This document shows positions 1-8,152 of a DNA stretch of 64,000 nucleotides, piece after piece (the first letter of the stretch is position 1; the number at the start of each line of letters is the position of its first letter). This DNA comes from Roseococcus microcysteis (GTDB lineage Bacteria > Pseudomonadota > Alphaproteobacteria > Acetobacterales > Acetobacteraceae): the NCBI RefSeq assembly GCF_014764365.1, contig NZ_CP061718.1, positions 4,108,501 to 4,172,500 of the forward strand, read 5' to 3'. A program made the position numbers and the translations under genes. The notes below the pieces were generated by a model. It saw only the letters and a list, made by a program, of their open reading frames with translations. It ran no database searches and was not told the DNA's origin.

Positions 1-518
1 ATCACGCGCGAAAGCCCGAGCGAGGGCGCCAGCTCCATCGCCCCGTTCAGATGCACCACCTCGGCCTGGATGCCGCGCGCGGCGAAATGGCGGCGGGCGA
101 TGTTCGGGTATTTCGTCGCCACCGCGATGCGCGACCAGGCGCGCCAATCCTCGCGCCCCGCCGTCACCACCTGCTCCGCCACCGAGACGCGGCAGCGCCC
201 GATGCCGAGGTCGAGCGGCGCGTAGATCTGGTCCGTGTCGTATTCCATCAGCACATCGGCCCCGCAGACGCCGATCTGCGCCGCGCCATGCGCCACGAAG
301 GTGGCGACGTCGAAGGGCCGCACGCGCACCACGTCGAGGGCCGCGTCATTGGTCGGGAAGCGCAGGCGGCGGCTGTCCTCGTCGGTGAAGTCGGGGGCGG
401 GGATGATGCCGGCCCGCGCCAGGAAGGGCGCCAGCTCCTTCAGGATGCGCCCCTTGGGCAGGGCCAGCACCAGGCCGGTGGCGCTGTCGGCGAAATGCGT
501 GGTCATGGGCATGTCCAT
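1..518 (-). CDS. hisG: ATP phosphoribosyltransferase, short form (partial)
   Basis: This is the catalytic subunit of the first step of histidine synthesis, joining ATP and PRPP. The translated start shows the family signature LALPKGRILKEL, followed by a phosphoribosyl-binding type core and GICG-like IGVCGADVL. The gene runs off the left edge of the window, so only about 172 residues are seen. Three in-frame ATGs exist at 518, 512 and 506; 518 is chosen because it overlaps the murA stop in a TGATG arrangement, which suggests translational coupling. Short-form HisG normally needs a HisZ regulatory partner, which is not in this window. Confidence 0.93.
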   Translation of the reverse strand, partial: MDMPMTTHFADSATGLVLALPKGRILKELAPFLARAGIIPAPDFTDEDSRRLRFPTNDAALDVVRVRPFDVATFVAHGAAQIGVCGADVLMEYDTDQIYAPLDLGIGRCRVSVAEQVVTAGREDWRAWSRIAVATKYPNIARRHFAARGIQAEVVHLNGAMELAPSLGLSRV

Positions 519-1779
519 CAATTGGGCAGCCTTTCGATCTCGGCACCCACGGCGGCGAGCTTCGCCTCCACCCGCTCATAGCCGCGGTCGAGGTGATAGA
601 CGCGGTTGACGATGGTCTCGCCCTCGGCGGCGAGCCCCGCCAGCACCAGGCTGACCGAGGCGCGCAAATCCGTCGCCATCACCGGCGCGCCGGACAGCTT
701 CGGCACCCCGCGCACGATGGCGCTGCTGCCATGGAAGTTGATGCGCGCGCCCATGCGCGTGAGTTCCGGCACATGCATGAAGCGGTTCTCGAAGATGGTC
801 TCCGTGATCATGGAGGCCCCCTCGGCCACGCACATCAGCGCCATGAACTGCGCCTGCATGTCGGTGGCGAAGCCGGGGAAGGGCTCGGTCATCACATCGG
901 CGCCGCGCAGCCCGTTCATGCGGGAGACGGTGAGGCCCGTATGCGTCTCGGCCACGTCCACGCCCGCCTCGCGCAGCACGCGCGCCACGGAGCCCAGATG
1001 TTCGAGGCGCGCGCCTTCCAGGTGCAGCGTGCCGCCCGTGATGGCGGCGGCGCAGGCATAGGTGCCGGCCTCGATGCGGTCGGGCACCACGGGGTGGGTG
1101 GCGGGCAGCAGGGTGGCGCCGCCCTCGACGCGCAGCCGGTCGGTGCCGATGCCCTCGATCCGCGCGCCCATCCGCATGAGGCACATGGCGAGGTCGGTGA
1201 TCTCGGGCTCGCGCGCCGCGTTCACCAGCTCCGTCTCGCCCTGGGCGAGGCAGGCGGCCATGAGCAAATTCTCGGTGGCGCCGACGCTCACCTGCGGGAA
1301 GAGGATGCGCGCGCCGCGCAACCCGCCTGGCGGGGCCTTGGCCTCGATATAGCCCGCCGTGATCTCGATCTCGGCGCCCATCTCCTGCAACCCCTTGATG
1401 TGCAGGTCCACGGGCCGGGTGCCGATGGCGCAGCCGCCGGGCAGCGAGACACGCGCGCGCCCGTGCCGGGCCACGAGCGGCCCCAGCACCAGCACCGAGG
1501 CGCGCATCTTCCGCACGATGTCATAGGGCGCTTCGAGGTTGCTGGCCGAACCCGACAGGGTCAGGGTGCGCGCCGCCTTGTCATGCTCCACATTCAGCCC
1601 GTGCTGGCGCAGCAGGGCGCGCATGGTGGCGATGTCGGCCAAATCCGGCGCGTTGGTCAGCGTGAGCGGCCCATCGGCCAGCAGGGCGGCCGCCATCAGC
1701 GGCAGGGTGGCGTTCTTGGCGCCGGAGATGGGGACGCTGCCATTCAGCGCGCGCCCCCGCGGATGCGGATGCGGTCCAT
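518..1779 (-). CDS. murA: UDP-N-acetylglucosamine 1-carboxyvinyltransferase, apparent 5' frameshift
   Basis: MurA transfers enolpyruvate from PEP to UDP-GlcNAc, the first committed cytosolic step of peptidoglycan synthesis. The main open frame holds the catalytic-loop cysteine in [18 protein letters not shown] and the full two-domain EPSP-synthase-like fold. The expected start, MDRIRIRGG, lies at 1779 with an AGGGAG ribosome site, but it is out of frame with the rest. One base is missing in the five-G run (plus-strand C run 1754-1758); restoring it gives [20 protein letters not shown], including the substrate-binding Lys-Asn pair. Without the repair no start codon exists upstream of 1696. It sits 12 nt after dcd and is coupled to hisG. 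Confidence 0.93.
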
Positions 1780-1791
1780 GGTCAGCGCTCC

Positions 1792-2346
1792 CTAAAGCCT
1801 CGGAAGCGCGACGCCGCGCTGCCCCATGTATTTCCCCTTGCGGTCGGCATAGCTCACTTCCGGCGCGCTTTCGCCCTTCAGGAAGAGGAACTGGCAGATG
1901 CCCTCATGGGCATAGACCTTGGCCGGCAGGGGGGTGGTGTTGCTGATCTCGATGGTCACCTGGCCTTCCCATTCGGGCTCCAGCGGCGTCACGTTCACGA
2001 TCAGCCCGCAGCGCGCATAGGTGGATTTGCCGAGGCAGATCACCAGCACGTCGCGCGGGATGCGGAAATATTCCACCGTATGCGTCAGCACGAAGGAATT
2101 GGGCGGGATGATGCAGACGGGACCCTTGCGGGTGACGAAGCCCGTCTCGTTGAAGGCCTTGGGGTCCACCACCGCATTGTCCACATTGGTGAAGACCTTG
2201 AACTCATCGGCCGCCCGCGCGTCATAGCCGAAGGAGGAAAGCCCGTAGCTGATCACGCCCTCGCGCTTCTGCGCCTCGACGAAGGGCTCGATCATGCCGT
2301 GTTCGGCCGCCATGCGGCGGATCCAGTGGTCGGGCATGATGGACAT
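1792..2346 (-). CDS. dcd: dCTP deaminase
   Basis: Dcd deaminates dCTP to dUTP for dTMP synthesis. The 184-residue protein begins [19 protein letters not shown], typical of the family, and carries the conserved core around [21 protein letters not shown] with the catalytic glutamate region in [11 protein letters not shown]. The open frame extends 42 codons upstream, but the family start at 2346 is chosen from the conserved N-terminus. It is followed by murA 12 nt downstream, an arrangement common in Alphaproteobacteria. Confidence 0.95.
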   Translation of the reverse strand: MSIMPDHWIRRMAAEHGMIEPFVEAQKREGVISYGLSSFGYDARAADEFKVFTNVDNAVVDPKAFNETGFVTRKGPVCIIPPNSFVLTHTVEYFRIPRDVLVICLGKSTYARCGLIVNVTPLEPEWEGQVTIEISNTTPLPAKVYAHEGICQFLFLKGESAPEVSYADRKGKYMGQRGVALPRL

Positions 2347-2365
2347 GGCTGGGGATCCCCGAAGG

Positions 2366-2551
2366 TTACTCCCGGGGCGGCGCGTCACTCCCCGGAGGCG
2401 GTGGATTACCCGCTTCGGGCGGGTCGCGTCCATCCGCCGGGGTCGCGGGGGGCGTATGCGCCAGCGCCTCACGCGCCCGGGCTTGCGCCTTCCGCCGGCG
2501 CAGGTTGGCCCGCAGGGCGGCGGCCCGCCTAGCCTCCTTGTCGTCGGTCAT
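2366..2551 (-). CDS. Small basic hypothetical protein upstream of dcd
   Basis: A 61-residue product starting [20 protein letters not shown], very rich in Arg and Ala in its first half and in Pro/Asp in the second. It ends 19 nt before dcd on the same strand. Short DDK..[16 protein letters not shown] proteins are, from memory, common conserved hypotheticals near murA in Rhodospirillales. No enzymatic motif is visible. The open frame continues 22 codons upstream without a recognisable N-terminus, so the start at 2551 is preferred. Confidence 0.6.
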   Translation of the reverse strand: MTDDKEARRAAALRANLRRRKAQARAREALAHTPPATPADGRDPPEAGNPPPPGSDAPPRE

Positions 2552-2674
2552 GGGGCGGCGGCGGCGCGGCAGCGCGGGATGGCGCCGGGCGTGGCGTGGG
2601 TCACCGGGAACACGCATCCCTCCCCGCCGGGCATGGCATGTGGCAAGCTGGCATGGGCGGATTGTGCAAGGGGC

Positions 2675-3151
2675 CTAACCGAGTTCCTGGCACGCCAGAT
2701 AGTACACACGGGCAATTTTCTGCTTCTTCGCCTCCATCACGACGGCTTTCAGGGTCGTCACCTGCGTCGCGATGGGAAAGGGGTGGAAGGAGACAGGGTT
2801 GCCCACTTCGAACAACCCGCACGCGTTATGCCCCGCGGGGCTGATCCAGTCCGCGAAATCCGCGGCGTCGTGCGGTCCGCTCAGCCCGTAGTCGATGACG
2901 GATGTCGGCCATGTCTTGCCCTTGTGCCGCTGGGCGTAGGCCGCGGCCTCCTGGTTGCCTGTCAGCTTGTCCCACAGGTCCCAGCCTTGGGCCATGCTCA
3001 GGTTCACCCCCTGCTCGGTATAGGTGACCAGTTCCACGCCGCGCGGGATGCTGAAATTCTCATAGCTCTGCCGCTTCGTGATGGCGAACCTGGAGCCTGA
3101 CCTCACGTCCGAGTAACCGTGACATGAGATGATCCAATTTGGCTGCGGCAT
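2675..3151 (-). CDS. Orphan protein, possible Stv-like adhesin/effector domain
   Basis: A 158-residue protein with no signal peptide or membrane segment. The N-terminus, with SCHGYSD, FSIPRGVELVTYTEQG and a long polar middle, reminds me of the putative Stv adhesin domain often attached to polymorphic toxins, but that is recollection and not a confirmed match. It stands alone: its neighbours are on the same strand but separated by 92 nt and 123 nt. Its base composition is visibly less GC-rich than the surroundings, with many non-GC third positions, which suggests recent acquisition. Function unknown. Confidence 0.6.
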   Translation of the reverse strand: MPQPNWIISCHGYSDVRSGSRFAITKRQSYENFSIPRGVELVTYTEQGVNLSMAQGWDLWDKLTGNQEAAAYAQRHKGKTWPTSVIDYGLSGPHDAADFADWISPAGHNACGLFEVGNPVSFHPFPIATQVTTLKAVVMEAKKQKIARVYYLACQELG

Positions 3152-3243
3152 GGCCTCGTGCCCCTGTGCGATCGCCTACAGGAAGTTGGGATTGGTGGCG
3201 GCGCTTGCAACGCGCAGCTCCTCCTTTCCTGTGCCTCCCGTCA

Positions 3244-4017
3244 TCAATCCGCGTAGCTCGGGTCGCTGCGGTCCAGCAGCCGCTTCAGCGCCGCGAAGTG
3301 GTATTCGGGGCCGCTCATCGCCATGGTCGGGTCCTTCCAGGCGGCCTGGACGCGCATCTTCTCCAGCACCTCCTCCTTGACGAAGCGGCGGCGGTGGCCG
3401 GTCCACATGGAGAACAGCTGCGTCCGGCAGGCGCGCTCCAGGTAATAGAGGCGGTGATAGGCCTGGGCGACGGAATTTCCCGTCACCACCACGCCGTGGT
3501 TGGCCAGCATCAGGATGGGCTTGCCGTCCATGAGGGCGGCCATGCGCGCCCCTTCCTCATGCTCATGGGCGAAGCCGTTGTAGTCGTAGTCATAGGCGAT
3601 GCGGTTGTGAAACTGCAGGGCGCTCTGCCCCGTCATCTCGATGGTCATGTCCTCCAGCTGCGAGATGGCGGTGCAATAGGGCATGTGGGTGTGCAGCACG
3701 CAGGCCGCGCCCGTGGCTTCATGGATGGGCGCATGGATGCAGATGGCGCTGCGGTCGGCCGGCCCCGTGCCTTCCAGCACCGTGCCGTCGAACGCCACCT
3801 CGATCAGGTTGCTGGCCGTCACCTCCGACCAGTGCAGCCCATAGGCGTTGAGGTAGAACCGACCCGGCCGGCCCGGCACCATCAGGGTGAAGTGGTTGTC
3901 TATGGCCTCGTGGAAGTCATGCAGCACGGCCAGGCGATGGGCGGCGGCCATGTCGATGCGGGCCTGGCGGCGCTGCTCGACATGGATTTCGGCCGCGGGG
4001 TCCTTGACGCTCGACAT
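3244..4017 (-). CDS. Class II aldolase/adducin family protein
   Basis: A 257-residue cytosolic zinc enzyme of the class II aldolase/adducin fold, a family that includes fuculose-phosphate aldolase and decarboxylases. Zinc ligands appear as His109 and His111 in VLHTHMPY and His174 in LMLANHGVVV. The start MSSVKDP at 4017 is preferred over an upstream ATG because the extra 20 residues look like non-coding sequence. The substrate cannot be told from the sequence; members of this particular subgroup often accompany aromatic or TTT-related catabolism genes. It is not tightly linked to its neighbours. Confidence 0.88.
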   Translation of the reverse strand: MSSVKDPAAEIHVEQRRQARIDMAAAHRLAVLHDFHEAIDNHFTLMVPGRPGRFYLNAYGLHWSEVTASNLIEVAFDGTVLEGTGPADRSAICIHAPIHEATGAACVLHTHMPYCTAISQLEDMTIEMTGQSALQFHNRIAYDYDYNGFAHEHEEGARMAALMDGKPILMLANHGVVVTGNSVAQAYHRLYYLERACRTQLFSMWTGHRRRFVKEEVLEKMRVQAAWKDPTMAMSGPEYHFAALKRLLDRSDPSYAD

Positions 4018-4098
4018 GGGGGGCTCCGGTCCGGTGGGGGCGGGGCCCATCAACCCATGTCGGACGGGCGGATGCAAGGCATCAGACGGGGCAGGGCC

Positions 4099-4977
4099 TC
4101 AGGCGGGCGGGAGGCACAGCACATCCTTGTGCGGCACCCGCACGGAAAGCCGCCCCGCCTCGGCCTGCGCGGCGCGGGCCTCCGCCCAGGCCTCGATGCG
4201 CCCGGCCTCGCGGGTTTCGTGGCGCATGGCGGCCTCGGCATGGCCCAGCGCCAATTCGCGCGCCATGGCGCCGGCCTGGCGCGGGATGCGCCAGTCGGTC
4301 GGCGCCGTCAGCACCTGATAGCTCTGGGCCGCGAAGGCGCGGGCGATGGCCGCCGGCGCCTCCACCCCCAGCGCCGGCCCGCCGAAGCCCTTCACCCGCC
4401 GCTGGTCGCGGCCGAAGCCGCGCGCCACCCAGGCATCATCCGGGTGCGGGGGCATGAAACGCTCCCGTCCCGAGACGTTCAGCGCGGCGTAGAAGGGCAG
4501 GCGGTGTTCGGCCAGGGCCGCGGCCAGCGCCTCCACCCAGCGCTCCGACACCAGGTCGCACAGGGCGGAACAGGTCACGGCGTCCACGCGGTCCAGCGGC
4601 AGCCCCTCCGGCGCGCGGGCGAGGTCCGTGAGAATCCCCTCGATGCGCCAGGCGCCGTGCGGCGAGTGCAGCAGCAGCGCCTTCTTCTGCGGCCAGGTGG
4701 CGCGCCAGCCCCAGTCATGGGCGGCCTCCATCATGCTGTCGAAGGCGCGGGACATGAGGTCCGCATCGGCGTCCGCCAGCACCCAGGCATGGGGGCGCTG
4801 GGGCACATGGCCCAGCCAGCGCGTCAGGCTGCCCGTGCCGGCGCCGAGGTCGAGGAAGCGCGGGCGGGCCACCTCGTCCAGGTGCTCCAGCAGGGCTTCG
4901 GCCAGTTCCATGCTGCGCGATTCGGCATCGAAGCCCTCGCGCAGGGAGAGCCAGTCGCCGTCAAAGCTCTCAGCCAT
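4099..4977 (-). CDS. Class I SAM-dependent methyltransferase of the pterin-like cluster
   Basis: A 292-residue Rossmann-fold methyltransferase. Motif I is seen as FLDLGAGTGSLTRWL near residue 38, followed by an acidic AdoMet-binding stretch, VLADADADLM, and a motif IV-like VDAVTCSALCDL. The ATG at 4977 overlaps the glycosyltransferase upstream by 8 bp, so the two are translationally coupled. It is the last gene of a five-gene operon running from 8138 to 4099. Its acceptor is unknown; the neighbours suggest a glycosylated, methylated heterocycle. Confidence 0.85.
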   Translation of the reverse strand: MAESFDGDWLSLREGFDAESRSMELAEALLEHLDEVARPRFLDLGAGTGSLTRWLGHVPQRPHAWVLADADADLMSRAFDSMMEAAHDWGWRATWPQKKALLLHSPHGAWRIEGILTDLARAPEGLPLDRVDAVTCSALCDLVSERWVEALAAALAEHRLPFYAALNVSGRERFMPPHPDDAWVARGFGRDQRRVKGFGGPALGVEAPAAIARAFAAQSYQVLTAPTDWRIPRQAGAMARELALGHAEAAMRHETREAGRIEAWAEARAAQAEAGRLSVRVPHKDVLCLPPA

Positions 4978-6001
4978 GGGGGGCCTCCAGGATGGTGGCG
5001 AGCCTGGCCGCCTGGTCTTCCCAGCGCGGCAGGGCCTGCCCGGCCTTCCAGGCGGCATCCGCCATCTGCGCCCGCAGCGCCGTGTCATAGATGGGCCGGC
5101 GCATGCCCCGCGAGAGGGAGTTGAAATCCCCCGGCGGCGCCAGGATGGCCGAGCCGGGGGCGACCAGATCCGCCACCGCCCCCCCGGTGCAGAGCGCCAT
5201 GGGAAGGCCGCGCGCCTGGGCTTCCGCCACCACCATGCCATAGCCCTCGTAATGGGTTGCGAGCGCGAAGAGGTCGGCCGTGGCGTATTCCGCCTCCAGG
5301 CTGGCGGTGTCGAGCCCGCCCAGGAATTCCACCCGCGCGCCGAGGCCCAGCTCCTCCACCAGCGCCTCCAGGCTGTGCAGGTGAACCGGGTCATGGGCCG
5401 CGCCCACGATGCGCAGCGTCCAGTCCAAATCCGTCAGCCGTTCCAGCGCGCGCAGCAGCACGTCATGCCCCTTGCGCGGGATGATGGAGCCGACCGCCAA
5501 AATCCGGCAGCCCGGCCCGCCCGAGCCCTGGCTGCGTGGCGCGGGGTCCGTGCCGGGCTCCACCACCGACACACGCTCCAGGTCCACGCCAAAGGTGCCG
5601 AGCGTCGTCGCCGTCATGGGCGAGGTGACGACCAGCTTCGCGCAGGCGGCGAAGAGGTCGCGCTCGATAGGCTCCAGCGCCTCCCGGTCCAGCCCCTGTT
5701 CCAGGCTGACCGGGTGATGGATCAGCCCCACCGCGCCGCGCGCCGCCAGCGCATCCCGGTGCGGGGCGAAGGCGGGCAGGCCAAGCCCGTCCACCAGCGC
5801 GACCTCGCCCGCGCGCAGCCCGGAAAGCGCCGCGCCGGCGGCGTCCCGCGCGGCGGCATCGGCCATGGGGTGCGCGCCGGCCAGCTCCACCACGCGCACG
5901 GCATGGCCCCGCGCCCGCAGCCCCTCGACCATGCGACGGTCATAGAGATAGCCGCCCGAGATGGTGTCGAAGGGGGCGGGGACGATCAGCGCGATGTCCA
6001 T
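4970..6001 (-). CDS. Glycosyltransferase family 4 protein of the pterin-like cluster
   Basis: A 343-residue GT-B glycosyltransferase. The N-terminal half starts MDIALIVPAPFDTISGGYLY with the GT4-like nucleotide-free domain. The C-terminal half has ILAVGSIIPRKGHDVLL and the nucleotide-sugar binding motif in ALATHYEGYGMVVAEAQARG. It begins 6 nt after the PTPS-like gene and overlaps the methyltransferase by 8 bp. The sugar and acceptor cannot be read from the sequence. From memory, this GT subgroup is repeatedly found beside RibD-like and PTPS-like genes in Alphaproteobacteria. Confidence 0.88.
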   Translation of the reverse strand: MDIALIVPAPFDTISGGYLYDRRMVEGLRARGHAVRVVELAGAHPMADAAARDAAGAALSGLRAGEVALVDGLGLPAFAPHRDALAARGAVGLIHHPVSLEQGLDREALEPIERDLFAACAKLVVTSPMTATTLGTFGVDLERVSVVEPGTDPAPRSQGSGGPGCRILAVGSIIPRKGHDVLLRALERLTDLDWTLRIVGAAHDPVHLHSLEALVEELGLGARVEFLGGLDTASLEAEYATADLFALATHYEGYGMVVAEAQARGLPMALCTGGAVADLVAPGSAILAPPGDFNSLSRGMRRPIYDTALRAQMADAAWKAGQALPRWEDQAARLATILEAPHG

Positions 6002-6007
6002 GGCTGT

Positions 6008-6412
6008 TCAGCGCTCCACAGGCCCTTCGAAGGCGGCCCAGGCGATATGGCTCTCGCGCAGCAGCACCTTGATGCCCGTCACCCCATCCCCGCCCGGCCC
6101 CATGCGCCCGTCGCGGCAGGCGGCCGCCAGCAGCCCGTGGATGTGCAGGCAGAGATATTCCGTCGTGGTGTTCTTGCCCGCGAAGACCTGTTCCTCGTCG
6201 AGGTTGCGGTAGTCCAGCGCGGAGAGGATCTTCCGCAGCTCATCCTTCGCCAGGCCGATGTCGATCAGCAGGTGCAAGTGGTCGAGCTTGGGCGCGCGGA
6301 ACTCCGCCTCCACCACGAAGGTCGCGCCATGCAGGCGCTGGGCGGGGCCGAACTCCGCGCCGCGGAAGCTGTGCGCGATCATGATGTGGTCCACGACGGT
6401 CAGGCTGAACAT
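6008..6412 (-). CDS. Divergent 6-pyruvoyl-tetrahydropterin synthase / QueD paralogue
   Basis: A 134-residue T-fold protein of the PTPS/QueD family. His14 (IAHSF) and His28 (QRLHGATF) match two of the usual three zinc ligands, but the canonical LHGH is LHGA, so the third ligand is Ala30. The catalytic Cys just before RLHGH is also absent (GPAQRLHG). The C-terminal glutamate survives in LLRESHIAWA, and a subgroup signature YRNLDEE..NTTTEYL is present. This is therefore probably not a classical QueD. It lies 11 nt after the dehydrogenase gene and 6 nt before the glycosyltransferase. Confidence 0.82.
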   Translation of the reverse strand: MFSLTVVDHIMIAHSFRGAEFGPAQRLHGATFVVEAEFRAPKLDHLHLLIDIGLAKDELRKILSALDYRNLDEEQVFAGKNTTTEYLCLHIHGLLAAACRDGRMGPGGDGVTGIKVLLRESHIAWAAFEGPVER

Positions 6413-6423
6413 CGGCAGGCCTT

Positions 6424-7392
6424 TCAGTAGATGACGAGGGGGCAGAGCGGCTGGGCCGCGCCCGGTGGGGGGTCAAGCAAGGCGGTGATGCGCGCGGGAA
6501 GTTGGTCGAAGGGCGTCTCGGGGCCGAGCAGCGCGTCCAGTCGCGCATCGGCCGCCAGCAGGTCCAGCGCCAACGCCATGCGCTGCCCATGGCTGCGCCG
6601 CCCGCGCATGGCGGGGCTGACATGGCCGACCTGGGTGGAGACCAGCCGCAGCCGCTTGTGGTGGAAATCCGCCCCCAGCGGCAGGGCCGGCGTGGCGGCG
6701 CCGAACCAGGAGGCCTCGATGATCCGGGCCTCGAACGCCGCGCGGTTCAGCGCGAGGCACAGCCCCGCCTCGCTGGCCGTCGCGTGGAAGATCAGTTCCT
6801 GTTCACCGGGCGCGTCCTCGGGCGGGGCGAAGCGAGCGCCCAGGCTCTCGGCCAGGGCGGCGCGTGCGGGGTCGCGGTCCACCACCGTCACCTGCACGCC
6901 CGGGATGCGCGCCAGCAGCGCGGCGATCAAGAGCCCCACCACGCCGGCGCCGATCACCATGGCGCGCTCGCCGGGCAAAGGTCCCGCGTCCCAGATGGCG
7001 TTCAGCGCCGTTTCCATATTCGCCCCCAGCACGGCGCGGCGCGTGGGCAGCGCGTCCGGCAGGGGCGCGCAGAGGCCGGCGGGGATGACCAAGCGCGACT
7101 GATGCGGGTGCAGGCAGAACACACGCTGGCCCTGGTGCGGCCCGGCCTCGACCTCGCCCACCAGGCAGTAGCCGTATTTCACGGGGAAGGGGAAATCCCC
7201 CTCCTGCATGGGGCCGCGCATCTGGGTGGCGGCCTCGGGCGGGACGCGGCCGAAATGCACCAGCCGCTCGGTCCCGCGCGAAATCCCCGAGGCCAGGGCG
7301 CGCACCAGGTTTTCGTCCGGCCCGGGTTCGGGGCAGGGGGCGGGGCGCAGCTCGGCCCGGCCCGGCGCCACATGCCAGAACGCCTGCGTCAT
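6424..7392 (-). CDS. MDR-type (zinc alcohol dehydrogenase-like) oxidoreductase without obvious catalytic zinc ligands
   Basis: A 322-residue medium-chain dehydrogenase/reductase. The nucleotide-binding site is VIGAGVVGLLIAALLAR followed by VTVVDRDPAR. The usual zinc Cys after the first beta strand is replaced by SGISRGTERL, and no GHE motif is visible, which recalls BchC-like members. It overlaps the RibD-like gene by 4 bp (ATGA) and precedes the PTPS-like gene by 11 nt. A role in redox modification of a pterin- or pyrimidine-type intermediate is inferred from context only. Confidence 0.82.
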   Translation of the reverse strand: MTQAFWHVAPGRAELRPAPCPEPGPDENLVRALASGISRGTERLVHFGRVPPEAATQMRGPMQEGDFPFPVKYGYCLVGEVEAGPHQGQRVFCLHPHQSRLVIPAGLCAPLPDALPTRRAVLGANMETALNAIWDAGPLPGERAMVIGAGVVGLLIAALLARIPGVQVTVVDRDPARAALAESLGARFAPPEDAPGEQELIFHATASEAGLCLALNRAAFEARIIEASWFGAATPALPLGADFHHKRLRLVSTQVGHVSPAMRGRRSHGQRMALALDLLAADARLDALLGPETPFDQLPARITALLDPPPGAAQPLCPLVIY

Positions 7393-8138
7393 GGCGCGCG
7401 CCGATCCAGCGCGATGTCGAACAGCACGTCGGGCGCGATGTCATGCACATTCCAGCCGAAGCGCATCCCCTGCTCGATGCGGTTCACCTCCGGCAGGGCG
7501 AAGGCCGGGCGGCCGGAGCCCAATATCATGGGCGCCACCGTCACATGCAGCCGGTCGAGGCACCCCGCCGCCAGGAAACGCGAGACGGTCTGCCCGCCCC
7601 CCTCCACGAAGATGCGCGTGAGCCCTCGCGCCGCCAGCGCCCGCAGCAGAGCGGGCAGGTCCAGCCCGCCATCCGCGCCGCGCGCCACGCGCAGCACCTC
7701 GGCCGTGCCGTGCCGCGCCGGCCCGTCCTCGGCCGCGACCAGCAAAGTGGGCGGGCCCTCGCGGAAGATGCCGTAATCGGCGGAAAGCCGGCGCGAGGCG
7801 TCCAGCACCACCCGCACGGGCGAGGGGCCTTCCACCCGCCGCGTGGTCAGGCGCGGGTCATCCTCCCGCACCGTGGCCGCGCCCACCAGCACGGCATGGC
7901 ACAGCGCGCGCAGCCGGTGGGTGTGGCGCAGATCGCCCTCGCCGCCGATCCATTGGCTGTGGCCGCTGCGGGTGGCAATGCGCCCGTCCAGCGTCTGCGC
8001 GAGCCGCCCCACGACCACACAGCCATCGGGCGCCGAAGGGCGGAAGAGGGGCCCGAACAGCCCCGCCATGGCGCCCGCGCGGCCGGGTTCCCCCGCCAGC
8101 AGTGCCTGCCATTCCGCTTCGAACCCGGGGCCATCCAT
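7389..8138 (-). CDS. RibD C-terminal-domain reductase (stand-alone)
   Basis: A 249-residue protein made only of a RibD C-terminal / dihydrofolate-reductase-like domain: VVVGRLAQTLDGRIAT near residue 42, VLVGAATVREDDPRLT near 86, and the NADPH-binding FVEGGGQTVSRFLA near 183. The deaminase half of RibD is missing. In riboflavin synthesis this domain reduces a ribosylaminopyrimidine. Here it heads an operon with PTPS, MDR, GT4 and methyltransferase genes, so a dedicated pathway is more likely than riboflavin synthesis. It starts only 14 nt after the flagellar gene at 8153. Confidence 0.88.
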   Translation of the reverse strand: MDGPGFEAEWQALLAGEPGRAGAMAGLFGPLFRPSAPDGCVVVGRLAQTLDGRIATRSGHSQWIGGEGDLRHTHRLRALCHAVLVGAATVREDDPRLTTRRVEGPSPVRVVLDASRRLSADYGIFREGPPTLLVAAEDGPARHGTAEVLRVARGADGGLDLPALLRALAARGLTRIFVEGGGQTVSRFLAAGCLDRLHVTVAPMILGSGRPAFALPEVNRIEQGMRFGWNVHDIAPDVLFDIALDRRAP

Positions 8139-8152
8139 GCGGCCCGGTTCTG

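Noticed and set aside
593-1795. Long plus-strand frame of 400 codons opposite murA
   Set aside because: High GC gives long shadow frames. The product is His/Gly/Ala-rich without motifs, while the minus strand codes a clear MurA.
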